In this document: positions 10,490 to 20,772 of the stretch, piece after piece
Layout: each line of letters starts with the position of its first letter
Position numbering within the stretch: position 1 is the stretch's first letter
DNA from: Maniola hyperantus
Lineage: Eukaryota > Arthropoda > Insecta > Lepidoptera > Nymphalidae
Direction: 5' to 3'
Length of the DNA: 64,000 bases
Assembly (NCBI RefSeq): GCF_902806685.2
Contig: NC_048552.1
Coordinates: forward strand, 10,753,662-10,817,661
The notes under the pieces: generated by a model
The model's input: only the letters and a program-made list of their open reading frames with translations
Databases searched by the model: none
What the model was told of the DNA's origin: nothing
Program-made: the position numbers and the translations under genes

Positions 10490-10830
10490 TATGGGCTTAT
10501 AATAATAATTACCTACATATAAAATGATTACATGTTACCTAACTTACTTTTAAACTTGATAGGCACTTGAATTAACAACTTTGTATTAAGTCGGTATACC
10601 TAGGTAGGTACCTACCTAGTTACCTATGTTCTAGAAGTTAATAGACCATTCACTATTGAGTGAACATTATATTTCAAGCTTAGCCTGTAATTACTATTAT
10701 AAAAGCTTCGTTTTCTAAGAGACAAAATATTATGCTGCAACTGCCTGCAATTTTCTAAATACCTACCTACCTTTAACAAACGCCTTGATGAAGATTTTTA
10801 CTGCCAAGGTATCTTGATTTTATTTATTTA

Positions 10831-11072
10831 CTAGCTGTGCCCGCGACTTCGTACGTGGATTTAGATTTTTAAAAATCCCGTGGGAGCTCTTTGATTTCCC
10901 GGGATAAAAAGTAGCCTATGTGACTCTCCAGATGTTTAACTATAGTACCCATTAAGTACCCACCCATGCAAAAAATCACGTCGATCCGTTGCTCTGTTGC
11001 GACGTGATTGAAGGACAAACCAACAAACGAATAAACCAACAAACAAACACACTTTTACATATATAGAGTGCT
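10831..11072 (-). mobile_element. Hel-B copy
   Basis: Minus strand: 3' end CTAG at 10,831-10,834 preceded by CGAAGTCGCGGGCACAG; interior AAATCCCGTGGGAGCTC, CGGGATAAAAAGTAGCC complement, and GTTTGTTGGTTTGTCCTTC complement at the 5' side. Confidence 0.75.
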
Positions 11073-11089
11073 GATTAATGTTTATTAGC

Positions 11090-11251
11090 TTAGCTGATGC
11101 CCGCAACTTGATCCGCATAATTTTCCGAGATAAAAGACTTGTCACTTTCGGTCATGATATTATTATTACGAGTATTCGATTTGTTGCTTTGTTGCAACTT
11201 GATTGAAGGACAACCAACAAACAAACAAACACACTTTCGCATTTGTAATAT
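11090..11251 (-). mobile_element. Hel-B fragment
   Basis: Adjacent minus-strand copy (GATGCCCGCAACTTG ... ACACACTTTCGCATTTGTAA) with internal deletion. It follows the previous copy in the same orientation. Confidence 0.65.
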
Positions 11252-11259
11252 GGGTAGCA

Positions 11260-12900
11260 GGGTATAGTGATTTATGTACCTACCTATTGGTAGTTATTAC
11301 TTAACGTTAACACTAAGTAAAACATACCTAAGTATAGGCTACACAGAGCACTGGATAGATTTATTCCAGCAGTCCTAAATTTATAGTGTCTCAAATTAAA
11401 TTCACTTTCAGTGGGTAATAAGTTTACCTTCCTACTTAGGTACCTACCTACCTACAGATTGAAAAAGTAACGTATAAAAACCTTAAAACAGACAGTTACA
11501 AAATTGCTAAAACGGTGTTTTCTAAATTCTAGGTTTTTTCGTTTTTTAATTTTAAGATTTCAAAGAGGTAGGTATTTGATAGGTATGCATACCTAACTGA
11601 TGTTTAAAATCTAAGTCTAAGTACCTAAACCTGCCTAAACTGTTAAAAAATAAACTCATTTGTCATATTAATTTAATCACTTTACTTATTTTTGAATGTA
11701 TACAGCATGTTCTAAAACCTTTTTTCTGGTTTCCAAAAGGGACATTAAATTATATTTATTTAAGAAATTGTAATGATACTGAGTAGTAACAATTTCACAA
11801 ACAAAATATTAAAAATGTACGTCTATAGGTAGATTATTCAAGAAAATTCGGACTAAGTAAGAAAGCAACAATTTCTGCGATTGCTAATTTGCATAAAAGT
11901 GAATCGCCCCCCTTATCTCTGGAAGCAGGCAGTTTATGAAAACTTTGTCTTATTGCATTCTGATTAGACGCGGTTAATTGATATTTTTGAGGTTAAGGGG
12001 GAAGATTGCTTGTTATCTTGTTATTGTTTTTGGGAAATTGCGTTTGAATTTATGACAGTGATAAGATTAAGATTTATTAATAATTCGTTTGCCGTAGAGA
12101 GCTTTTTGTAGGTAGGTAAATATTTGATGAAATATAACAGCAATAGGTACCTAAATCTAGGTAGGTAGTTACCTACTACAAAGGTCACATAATCATTGTG
12201 TAGGTATATATTCAATTACAGTTAAATAAAAATTAATGTTTTTGTATTCGCCACAATGCATTAGCATATAGTTTATCTTATTTAGTTGACAGTAGGTACA
12301 GTTAACAACTTTGTACAGTTGTTGTATTTGCATGAAGGTTTCTAGCAAAATACTATCAAAATATAATAGGTGTCACGTGAGGCGATCAAGGAAATTACAA
12401 GAAAATTAATAAAGATATTGCAACGCATGCCCGGAATTAACTTCTTGCATAGCATAAAAGGAAATACCACTTGACTATTAAAAATACCTAGTTCAAAATA
12501 CATACCTACAAATTGCAAATTATAATCCTATTACTAGATGAATGCATTAGGTACTATAAATCTGTTTTTTAATGGTTATTTTTTTTAATGCGCTATATTG
12601 CGGAAGAACCACATAAAATGATGAAAGAGTAGACAAGTCGGTAAAAGTAGTATTTATGACATAAATAATTGTCAAAACTTTGAAAAAAAAATACATTAGG
12701 GTCCACGAGTCCAAAAACAACCTATAGATTTTAAATATAATTCCCTAGTACCAAAACTTATCTTTGTCAGTTAACAATTTCAACTAAAAACTAGGAATTT
12801 GTAACACGTACCTACCTACCTATTTATTTATAAGTTACCTAATAGTGAATATCCCATCGACCTACCTACGTACATTGAATTTTAAAAGTACAATAAACCA
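11260..12900. other. AT-rich svp intron, no gene recognised
   Basis: Scattered TAGGTA/TACCTA runs. A repeat-free part at 11,850-12,000 contains the octamer ATTTGCAT (POU-type site) in GCTAATTTGCATAAAAG and TTATCTCTGG. A CAAAGGTCA half-site lies near 12,180. No coding frame of note. Confidence 0.35.
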
Positions 12901-12913
12901 AAAATAACACCTA

Positions 12914-12943
12914 CGTGACCTAACGACCCGTCGCACAATGCAC
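12914..12943. repeat. duplicated intronic motif, copy 1 (DR2-like half-sites)
   Basis: CGTGACCTAACGACCCGTCG followed by CACAATGCAC; 27 of 30 bases match copy 2 at 13,794-13,823. On the minus strand it reads GGGTCG-TT-AGGTCA, a direct repeat of nuclear-receptor half-sites spaced by two. Confidence 0.6.
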
Positions 12944-13793
12944 CGCATTTCTTGATTTAAGAAAAAATCAAAGACAAAAATACGAATAAAAGATAAGGCA
13001 CGCTTTCAAAACGCCTCTACAAAATAATCGAAAGTTCTTTTTGACCTACATTAAAACTGATCTTTTTTGTCGAAAAATTTGATGGTTAACATCGAAATGT
13101 AGTACCTACCTAAAATACCTACTGCCACTTCCAGACATTCGCACGATTAAAAACTTTTAATCATTTGTCTCTTGCAGTTAAATAAGTAAGCAATTATTTA
13201 TTTATATTTAATCATTTATTATTACCAGTCATATCCAAACTCAAGCTTAGGAGATACCTAACTAAGTATAGGAAATTCAAGACATGTATCTAAAAATTTT
13301 AATTTAAATAATTTGAGTACCTATACGTCCTTTTTTAAACTAAGCAGTTTTAAATCCGCTTCTTTAAAGACACAATTCTTAGTGCTTCTTTATTTCATTG
13401 AAGAAATTGCATGTTAAGCTTTTAGGGTAATGGGTACTTTTTTTTCAATAAACTGTTATAGTATGTCCGAGACTTTTAAGACGTACCTACTTATACAATG
13501 TTTAATGAAAATAGTTATTTAAAAATCGCCCGATTTTTAAATGACTTCTATAAAACAATTGGATACATTTTTGATCTTCTATAACTACACTTACTGATTA
13601 TTTTTAAATATTCATTTACAAGTTAGAATGTCCAGACTCATTTAAGTACAAAAAATCAAATGAAAATAAAAGTTTGAAATAACGCGCGATTTTGAAACAG
13701 CCTCTATAAGACACTAGGGAAGATCCCGTTAACCTTTTTCTTGACCTCAAATTTTGTTAAAACTTTTAAATAAAATGGAAAATATACAATCAC

Positions 13794-13823
13794 CATGACC
13801 TCTCGACCCGTCGCACAATGCAC
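13794..13823. repeat. duplicated intronic motif, copy 2 (DR2-like half-sites)
   Basis: CATGACCTCTCGACCCGTCG followed by CACAATGCAC, 57 bp from the svp donor. The minus strand reads GGGTCG-AG-AGGTCA. Weaker similarity around 13,500 and 13,670 suggests an old local duplication of a larger block. Confidence 0.6.
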
Positions 13824-13871
13824 AACACACTTTTAAAATGATTTGGTAGCAATTTAAAACACTTTCACTTC

Positions 13872-13880
13872 CTACGTACC
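13872..13880 (-). other. svp: svp splice donor site
   Basis: On the minus strand the exon reads TTCACTTGTGAGG and the intron begins GTACGTAG, a strong donor match. Cutting after 13,880 leaves one base of a glycine codon (phase 1), as expected for splitting TCEG|CKSFF of a nuclear receptor finger. Reading on in frame gives a stop within three codons, which supports splicing here. Confidence 0.88.
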
Positions 13881-14231
13881 CTCACAAGTGAACTGGCCAT
13901 AGTGCTTCCCGGAAGACTTATCCCCGCAGACGACGCATTCCACATTCTGGCCTTTGTCGGTCGCGGAGGACCCGCTTTGCGTCGACGCGGCCTGGCTGGC
14001 GGGAGTGGAAGGCAGCAGTTCGTCTTCGCGCCAGCTGCCTCGGAAGCCGAGCTCGAGCGGCGGGAGGTCGGGGGCTCTCGGAGGGCAGAGCCCCGGGCCT
14101 CCGACCCCGCCGTACACTAACGCGCCGTGCGTGATGATGCCGGTTGCGGTCACCGGGTGAGAGCGCGCGGGACGGTTCCGCACACGTGTGTCAAGGGTCG
14201 CGGTTCGGTCGCGACTGAGCTTAGGTCGAAG
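13880..14231 (-). CDS. svp: seven-up / COUP-TF nuclear receptor, exon with start of DNA-binding domain (partial gene)
   Basis: Orphan nuclear receptor of the NR2F group, a DNA-binding transcription factor acting in the nucleus. The minus-strand frame ends with NVECVVCGDKSSGKHYGQF followed by TCEG, the first half of a C4 zinc finger. Three of its four cysteines are visible (codons 13937-13935, 13928-13926, 13886-13884). The fourth and the rest of the P-box must lie in the next exon, left of the window. VVCGDKSSGKHYGQFTCEG is diagnostic for COUP-TF/svp; USP, HNF4 and PNR differ at several of these positions. Upstream is a proline/serine-rich stretch and SWREDELLPS, which resembles the SWRD of vertebrate COUP-TF N termini. 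The exon ends at 13,880 with GAG-G then GTACGT, a phase-1 donor. The frame is open only from 14,231 (TAA at 14,234-14,232) and has no in-frame ATG, so either the N terminus comes from an upstream exon or initiation is not at AUG. The 5' limit given is the maximal open frame; the true exon start may be lower. Confidence 0.92.
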
Positions 14232-14263
14232 TTAGGTCGGGCCAGGCCGCGCCGCTCCGCCAT
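14150..14263 (-). other. short upstream ORF overlapping the svp frame
   Basis: The minus strand has ATG at 14,263 in the context GCCAATGG, followed by 37 codons (MAERRGLARPNFDLSS...) and TGA at 14,150. It runs in a different frame from svp and overlaps the first part of the open svp frame. If this region is transcribed as leader it could act as an upstream ORF; if the region is promoter, the ORF means nothing. No homology is recognised. Confidence 0.3.
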
Positions 14264-14449
14264 TGGCCCGGTGGCCTGGGGGCAGGGAGCGAGGCCCCGC
14301 CACCTCGACCGAGTCCCCCTCTGCTCGGGGGGAAAATCTTTCAGCCGTACCGTCGGTGAGAAAACTCGTTTCGCATTTTTTCTCGAGCGGTTTTTTGCGT
14401 AGCGTTCTCGAATGAGGACTTGTGACAGGTGCGGGATTGCGAATTAATT

Positions 14450-15740
14450 TACGTTCACTGACTGTTAATTTGTTAAATGTTATTAATTTTTCGTTAACTT
14501 AAAATACGTACCTATTAGATAGGTCAATCATTTTATCGGACGGATTACCTATGTATAGGTTCAGGTTTGCGAATATTGTGTTAGGTAGATATAGATATTT
14601 TTTATTAGGTAATATGTAGATATATTTTTATTTTTATTTTTATTTTTAATTCTTGCTCTTTATTGGTATTGCTCCACTTTGCATCGCTTTTTATTGTGTC
14701 CACTCTTAGCATCCCAAGCAGACATGACTTGCAGAATGCAGATAGTATTAAAGTTAGCTATAACTTCATTGTAATTATTGTAATCTTTTCAATTACCTAC
14801 CTAATTAAAGTAAAACTTTTTAGGCGTGACTTGAAAGCAGCTAACATCTGTTTTCGACCAAAATGATCAAAGTATAAGAAGTAAGCAAACGTTAGGTACC
14901 TACTTCCATCCGTATTTAAATTGGTCACCACACAGAACAGCGGTTTTGAGGCCGTTATCTTTTATCGAGATATTTTAAAGACGATGCCATAACCATAGTT
15001 TAAAAGCTTTATTTTTTACTTAGGTACTACTTCCCTATCTAGCTATCAAGTTACAATAATAGATAGAGCTAACACACAGAAAGTGACACGAATGGCTGAA
15101 CGAACGCAGCAATGAAACGCAACTTTTTGGCACGGTAAACGCCTTCACCGAAAAAATGAAATGGATAGAAGCTTCGCTTCAGTCGGGAGACGGGAATCCA
15201 CCAGTTTTCTTATTATTTTTAGCTTGATTTATGTTCAATGCTATGGGGTTTTAATCATAATATAGCTAAACATAGCTAAATAAAAATAGGCTGTGTTCAA
15301 TATACCTACCTACTTACCTACAGCCAATTCAAATTTTCTTACGAGATTTCCAAGTTTAAAACGACTGGCGGCAACTCTTTATTGCTTACAATTTGATGTC
15401 CTATGTTTAATATTAATTTTGACAGCTTTAAAGAATATGATTTGGGTTGATTTGGGTTTCAAACAGTTCTTCTACTTATATTATAAGAATTTAGTTCAAT
15501 AGTTTAAAATAAATAAATAAATAATTTCTCAAAGCGCGTTCGCCTCGGCGGTACCTGAAAATCCTACTTTGTATCAACTTTCCGCCGTCCATATTTCTCG
15601 CTACCTACTTCAATATTAACACAGCCATCCTTGAGACGTTGTCTCTGCCCCACTGTGCGCTGCGATACTCTACTTTGCTTTACTTTTATGATGATGAACT
15701 TTTTAGCGTTTAAACTACCTATCGTGAGTTATTTCCATCC
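14450..15740. other. AT-rich flank upstream of the svp exon
   Basis: No gene, tRNA or named repeat recognised. Short frames (67-69 codons) look random. Some (TTTTTA)n at 14,620-14,650. Confidence 0.35.
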
Positions 15741-15746
15741 ATACTA

Positions 15747-16076
15747 TCCATACTAATTCTTATGATAAATGCAAAAGTCTATCTGTCTGTCTGCTATCTT
15801 TTCACGGCCCAACAGTTTAACCGATTTTGATGAAATGGTAGGTACCTACAGAGTTAGCTTACATCCCGGGGAAGGACATTTTATCCTACTTTTTATCCCG
15901 GAAAATCAAAAAGTTCCCACACTGTTACTTAATTTCATCAAAATTGGTTAAACTGTTGGCCCGTGAAAAGCTAGCAGACATACAGACAGACACACTTTTG
16001 CATGAAAAATCAAAGAGTTCCCATGGGAATTTTAAAAACCTAAATCCACGCGTACGAAGTCGCAGGCATCATCTAG
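15747..16076 (+). mobile_element. Hel-B copy with internal inverted segment
   Basis: Starts A|TCCATACTAATTC and ends ATCATCTAG|T. In the middle, a piece of the 5' half (TTTTCACGGCCCAACAGTTT) recurs inverted at about 15,925-15,995 (AAACTGTTGGCCCGTGAAAA), making a hairpin inside the element. Confidence 0.8.
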
Positions 16077-16090
16077 TTATAAATATAGAT

Positions 16091-16315
16091 GAATCCGGCT
16101 TTACTCATGTATTAAGTCGAAGTAGGCCCGACTTGTTTCGAACCCATCCGGGGTCCTTTTTCGCAGGGACTCGGCTTACAAACGTAGCCACAACCGCGAC
16201 ACGTTTGGGAGTTGAGTCCCTGTGAAAAAGGACCCCCAGATGGGATCGAAACTAGTATCGAAATACCTATTTAGTCGGTCTTACTTCGACTAAATACGTG
16301 AGTAAAGCCGGATTC
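16091..16315. repeat. MITE-A, complete foldback element (225 bp)
   Basis: GAATCCGGCTTTACTCATGT at the left and ACGTGAGTAAAGCCGGATTC at the right are inverted; pairing continues inward for about 100 bp per arm (CCCATCCGGGGTCC against GGACCCCCAGATGGG). Partial copies at 676-789 and 8,778-8,812. Confidence 0.85.
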
Positions 16316-16442
16316 TTCTATAGGTATTTATAATGATGAACTTGTAGGTATTGGAGTCTGTAGCAATAGCAATTAGACGTAGATTTCTAGGTAGGTACCT
16401 AAGTACCTATAGATATCTACCTATACCTATCTATCAATATAC

Positions 16443-16600
16443 TCATCATAAGAATCAGTCCGTCGCTCGCCAGCTCACTACTTACTGGGGCTAGATCTCC
16501 TCCCAGAATGAGAAGGGTTTGGCCATAGTCCACCACGCTGGGCAAGTGCGGATTGGCAGACTTCACACACCTTTGAGAACATTATGGAGAACTCTCATTA
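16443..16600 (-). mobile_element. SINE-1 3' half
   Basis: Minus strand: CACCACGCTGGGCAAGTGCG, TTGGCAGACTTCACACACC, GAGAACATTATGGAGAAC. The tRNA head is missing. Confidence 0.75.
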
Positions 16601-16929
16601 CTTTGAAAAACATACAAAAAACAGTTTTTAGCCACTTATTTAGCATAGAAAAAAATATTATAATTAATAAAACTAGTGTTGATGGCGAAATAAAATAATA
16701 TTTAATAAGTACCTATGCATTTCAAACTTGTTTCCTGTAACAGACCCATCTAGTGACAGAATACTTACCTAATGAACTGGTTATCGGTTTCATAGTTTTT
16801 GCTGTATTCAGAAACGCATGGACAGTTAAACGTCGTTTATCTTATACTTACTTAACTTTATTGAATTAACAGCTAATGAGAACATAACTGACGAGTTCAG
16901 AAACCGGGCATGAGTTAGCTTACTGATTG

Positions 16930-17000
16930 TATTTTTTTAAAAATCAGGTGGGATTTTCTGAGATAAAAAATAACCTATGCCACTTTCTGACTTCAGGCCT
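16930..17000 (-). mobile_element. Hel-B internal fragment
   Basis: TTTTTAAAAATCAGGTGGGA ... GAGATAAAAAATAACCTATG matches the inner part of Hel-B on the minus strand. Confidence 0.5.
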
Positions 17001-17329
17001 ATAACTAAGTTCTTAGTAGCTGTACCTACTACATAGGTACAGACCTATGTAATTTTTATATTCATAGTTTTCGTAATCATAATAATACCTATTAAGTAGT
17101 AGATATAATTTAAATAAACTTATTCCTCAACTTAGCAGATGGGCTGATATTCAAGCCTTTGATCAATAAAATAATAGATATAGACACAATTAGGTACCTA
17201 CCTAATTGTTTTGTTTAGATACTACTACTTATACCTACCTAACCTCATATGTTTTTGAATGAGTTATCAAAAAATCGATCAATAAATTATGCAATGGTCA
17301 ATAATGGAGCCACCTGTAGCTACTTAAAT

Positions 17330-17420
17330 GCCCTAGATCTAGATGGCGGGGCGTACCGGGGCGGGGCCGACTGCGCGCCGCCACTCCTGCGCATTCCACG
17401 CGCGACGCTCGACCTGACGT
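17330..17420. other. short GC-rich block
   Basis: GATGGCGGGGCGTACCGGGG and CCACTCCTGCGCATTCCACG stand out in AT-rich sequence. A similar CTGCGCATTCC is at 62,030. Could be a diverged mobile repeat or a regulatory block; no gene recognised. Confidence 0.3.
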
Positions 17421-17507
17421 GACGTGTCGATTGTTTGGGCATTTTATGATCGAAATTTAAATTTTTGTAAGTATAGTAGGTGGTACACGCATCAATCACA
17501 AAATTTT

Positions 17508-17655
17508 TCATCATCATCAACCCATCGCCCAACCAATGAGCACGAGACCCTTTTACAATGTGAAAAGCTTTGAGCAAAGTCCACCACGCTGGCCAAGTAT
17601 GAATGACAGACTTCATTCACACCCATCGATAACATTATGGACAACTCTCACGATA
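17508..17655 (-). mobile_element. SINE-1 3' half
   Basis: CATCATCATCAACCCATCGC tail complement and CCACGCTGGCCAAG body on the minus strand; head missing. Confidence 0.7.
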
Positions 17656-17886
17656 ATATGTGGACAGTAGTTACCTACTTATCGCCCCCTAAACTGAGAT
17701 AGGTGTAGGTAGGTACTTTTTTGTTGTAAAATGGAAATTCTTTCTCAAAGATAGACCTGGTTCTAATCTTTTAAAAGTTTGAACGCTGCAAGTATTCAGC
17801 CCAAAAAGTCTTTTGAAATTAGGTAGATAGGTAGGTAGGTACATGTGAATGAAACAGTTTCCTAAAAATTCTAATTGAGTGGCTTA

Positions 17887-18072
17887 GGGATGATTTATGC
17901 CAACAGGGGGCGTGCGCGGGCCTGTCCCACGTACGAGGCGCGGACGAGGCACGGATTCAATACATCACGAACATTTTCATATGAAGCAGTTCATGCTTCA
18001 CCGTGTGGCGTCCGATGCATGCCCCGTACGTGGGACGGCCCGTGCCCACCACGTGTTGGCATAAATCATCCC
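17887..18072. repeat. MITE with 3-bp TTA duplication (PIF/Harbinger-like), 186 bp
   Basis: Left end GGGATGATTTATGCCAACA is inverted at the right end (TGTTGGCATAAATCATCCC), and similarity continues inward to CCCACGTACG, about 55 bp per arm. TTA flanks both sides (17,884-17,886 and 18,073-18,075), the 3-bp target expected of PIF/Harbinger. Superfamily assignment is inferred from target length. Confidence 0.8.
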
Positions 18073-18284
18073 TTATGCGGTTTTTCGAAATGACCAATTC
18101 ATTTATTATTATCCTCTGCGGTCTCTGCAGACATTTTAGTCCGTAGCATAGCCCCATGCTGGAGACCGTTTATAATAATGGCGAACCGCTTAAGCTTAAA
18201 GTAGGTCAATAGGTAGCTCGCCGGGCATCAGGCAACACCCGGATATAAAGTGGATATATTTACCTATCTATCTGCCTAAATATA

Positions 18285-18722
18285 TTTTTAGAGTTCCGTA
18301 CCTGAAAATGAAAAACGGAACCCTTATAGGATCACTTTGTTGCCGGTCTGTCAAGAATAGGGTATACTTCCCGTTTACCTATATCTTATCATGAAATTTG
18401 GCAGGTAGATAGGTCTTAGGTATAGCACACGGACGGAGGAAAATCTGAAAACCGTGAATTTGTAGTTAAGGTACATCACAAAAAAAATTAAAATGTGTTA
18501 ATGAACAAATAGCTAGGTATTTTCAACTTTCAAAGTAGATATAAGATTAATATACCAAGTGGGGTAAGTATCATATTATGAAAGGGCTTTACTCACCTGC
18601 ATATTCTAAAACGAATTTTTATTTATTTTTAGACAATAGTTTTTGATTTATCGTACAACATGTCAACAAAGTACGATTGTAGTACGGAACCCTCAGTGCG
18701 CGAGTCTAACTCTCACTTGGCC
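18285..18722 (-). repeat. Rep-1 copy, near full length
   Basis: Minus strand from CGCGGCCAAGTGAGAGTTAG at the high end to GGAACTC at the low end, with the usual interior (GAAATTTGGCAGGTAGATAG complement). Slightly diverged from the 8.1-kb copy. Confidence 0.8.
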
Positions 18723-19267
18723 GCGGAGATAGCCTTGCATCCCGGAGATACTTAGACGTAGACTTTATCACGGAAATGAAAGAGTTTTCCTAACCTAAAT
18801 CCACGTGGTAGGTACGTACTATCCAGCGTTGCCAGACGTCCCGATTTTGGCGGGATGTTCCGCTTTTCGGGGATAAGTAAGTAACTCGAACGCGTGCGTG
18901 CAGCGTTATAAGTATTATTCTGTGGCAGCGGACAAGACAAGACTCGACTAAGTACTTGAACGATAGGGTAAGTAAATCTGATTTAAATTGTTATAATTTT
19001 CTTAAAATACATTTTCTATGGTTTATTTTTCCTATCTATTGTCACGTACTTAAACGACATTTGAATTTAAATAAAAAAATAATTAAAAACTTCTGATTAA
19101 GTGGATATAGGTATCTATGCGTTTTTAAACATTGCTTTCAACGAAAGAATCCCGCTTTTTTCACTCAAAAAGTTCCAAAATCCCGACTTGGCAAAAAACT
19201 ACTAAGTACCTATCCCTCAACCATTTCTCCGGTGTGAGACAAGGTTGCCTACTTTCACCATATCTTT

Positions 19268-19290
19268 TCCTTACCTTACCTTACCTTACC
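19268..19290 (+). repeat. (CCTTA)n short tandem repeat
   Basis: Four units of CCTTA. Differs from the insect telomere unit CCTAA, so not telomeric. Confidence 0.7.
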
Positions 19291-19499
19291 GCCTAACACC
19301 GGAGGCTCGTTTTTGAAAATCGGTGAGAGGATGAACTCATCAGGGCTAGTTAAGTACGTTAGGGGGTAAAATACATAAAAAAATACTAATTTGGCAAATA
19401 TGAGAAAAATAACACACACATCCCTGCCGCAGTGGGGTGACAAAATAGAAGGAAAATCTTTCAAGAGCTTTCCATACAAGCAAAGTGGCGTAAAGTTCG

Positions 19500-19640
19500 A
19501 GAGACGTCACAAAAAGTCGTAATAAGCCTCCCTGGGCCGAAGGTTTGCGGAGGGCGGGTCAAAGGTCGTCCCGCCCAACGCAGGCGCGTGTGTGGGTGAC
19601 GGCTGAAGTGCAGGTTTCAGGTGACAGCCTACTGGGATAA
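19500..19640. promoter_or_regulatory. GC-rich repeat-free block with DR1 nuclear-receptor site (putative)
   Basis: At 19,556-19,568 the plus strand reads GGGTCA-A-AGGTCG, one mismatch from a canonical DR1 (AGGTCA-N-AGGTCA). It is flanked by inverted GGGCGGG / CCCGCCC (19,552-19,558; 19,570-19,576). The block shows no resemblance to repeats elsewhere in the window. Regulation of svp is an inference from position. Confidence 0.35.
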
Positions 19641-19789
19641 TGGTTCATTTCACTAAAATCCGTTTTCACTAGTCAACCTATCTGTAGGTTAGGTTAGGTA
19701 GTAGATCAGTCAGGCGATTTCATTATTTATCGAAAATTATATTATGGTATTTTTTCATAAACAGATAACAACGTAACTTGTCTACTACA

Positions 19790-19981
19790 CATTTTATAAT
19801 TTCTAAATTTCTGATCTGGTCTGGTGAGAGGCTTCGGCCGTGGCTAGTTACCACGCTACCGTGTGGCAAAGCCGTGCCGCCAAGCGATTTAGCGTTCCGG
19901 TACGATTCCGTGCAGAAACCAAAAGGGGCATGGGGTTTAATAAAAACTGCCATGCGCCCATGCCCCTTCCAGGTTAGCTGT
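19790..19981 (+). mobile_element. SINE-2 fragment
   Basis: Lacks the tRNA head; has TCTGGTCTGGTGAGAGGCTT, GGCCGTGGCTAGTTACCACG, CAAGCGATTTAGCGTTCCGG and CCCCTTCCAGGTTAGC. The 3' end is missing. Confidence 0.85.
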
Positions 19982-20201
19982 TAAAAAAAATTATCATCTT
20001 AACCAGACGCGTACCTACTATACTTATTTTTGTATTTTTTTTAATTTGCATGGCAGCCATTTTGAAATTTTATTATCTACTTACCTACCTACTTGTTTTT
20101 ATAGCAGCAATAGAAATAGGTAGGTACATACTTACACATTATCTACACAATCTGTGAAAAATTCAAGTCTACCTACCTATTACGGTTTATAAGATGCAGG
20201 C

Positions 20202-20410
20202 CGCGGACGGACGGACGGACAGTGCACAGAGTACATTGAATATTTACAGTGGAGGCTTAACTTGCCCGTCTGTGCACCAACAAATACTTAGGGCATTCAT
20301 CTTAAAGCTTATCATCGATCGTGACAACGGTGTCTGTATGTCGCCGGCTCGTTACCACCCGCCCTCCCGCGCCGCCCGCCCTACCGCCGGACTGAGTAAT
20401 TGAGTGCAGG
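20202..20410. other. (GGAC)n run and GC-rich repeat-free block
   Basis: Five GGAC units at about 20,202-20,221, then repeat-free sequence with TATCATCGATCGTGACAACG and a C-rich stretch (ACCACCCGCCCTCCCGCGCC). A 69-codon plus frame spans it but shows no recognisable domain. Possibly conserved non-coding DNA. Confidence 0.3.
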
Positions 20411-20526
20411 TACTCCATAGTCCTGTACATATTGCGATTTTTTCCCTTCACCACCAGTCGTTTAGGTATGACATAACAGCTTGCATGTAGATATTGATGT
20501 CATTAGTTTACATTTTGTTAATAAGA

Positions 20527-20689
20527 ATATTAGCCATATTATAAGCATGACTAATGTTCCCCTTTCGCCTCCAACTAAGCGTAAAGCTTGTGCTAGGAGT
20601 AGGTACGGCAATAGTGCAACGGGTGGGATTCGAACCGCCGACCTTTCGGAATCCAGTCAGCTCCTTAACCGTTGAGCTGATGAGGCTTA
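20527..20689 (-). mobile_element. SINE-3 copy
   Basis: Minus strand: head GCTCAACGGTTAAGGAGCTG (A-box side) and GGCGGTTCGAATCCCACCC (B box), then TAGCACAAGCTTTACGCTTA and CATTAGTCATG. It differs in head and body from SINE-1 and SINE-2. Confidence 0.85.
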
Positions 20690-20772
20690 GGTATATGGTT
20701 GGATAAGAATCCAAGGACCTTTAAATTAATTAAATAAGATTGGATACTAATATTTTCAGTTTGACTCGAGTG

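Larger units (their letters stand above)
1..13879 (-). other. svp: svp intron (3' part continues beyond window start)
   Basis: Everything left of the donor is inferred to be intron, because the next exon of the DNA-binding domain (expected to start with the GC-TGC-AAG of CKS) was not found on the minus strand of bases 1-13,870. The intron is full of repeats listed separately. Repeat-poor parts, which may hold regulatory DNA, are about 2.5-3.7, 4.54-5.33, 5.8-6.88, 7.03-7.36 and 11.26-13.88 kb. Confidence 0.7.
13880..14420. promoter_or_regulatory. svp: GC-rich CpG-dense island over the svp exon
   Basis: Base composition changes sharply from AT-rich flanks to a GC- and CpG-rich block. The minus strand holds a CCAAT pentamer (in GGGCCAATGGCGG, about 14,258-14,270), a short ATG frame at about 14,374 and a longer one at 14,263, and no clear TATA box. 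Such an island over a 5' exon of a developmental regulator suggests a promoter or 5' leader. No transcription start can be placed from sequence alone. Confidence 0.5.

Noticed and set aside
13902..14402. Three plus-strand frames over the GC-rich island
   Set aside because: Shadows of the minus-strand svp exon and of high GC content; codon pattern only makes sense on the minus strand.
19268..19290. Possible telomeric repeat (CCTTA)n
   Set aside because: Insect telomere unit is TTAGG/CCTAA; this unit is CCTTA and only four copies long.
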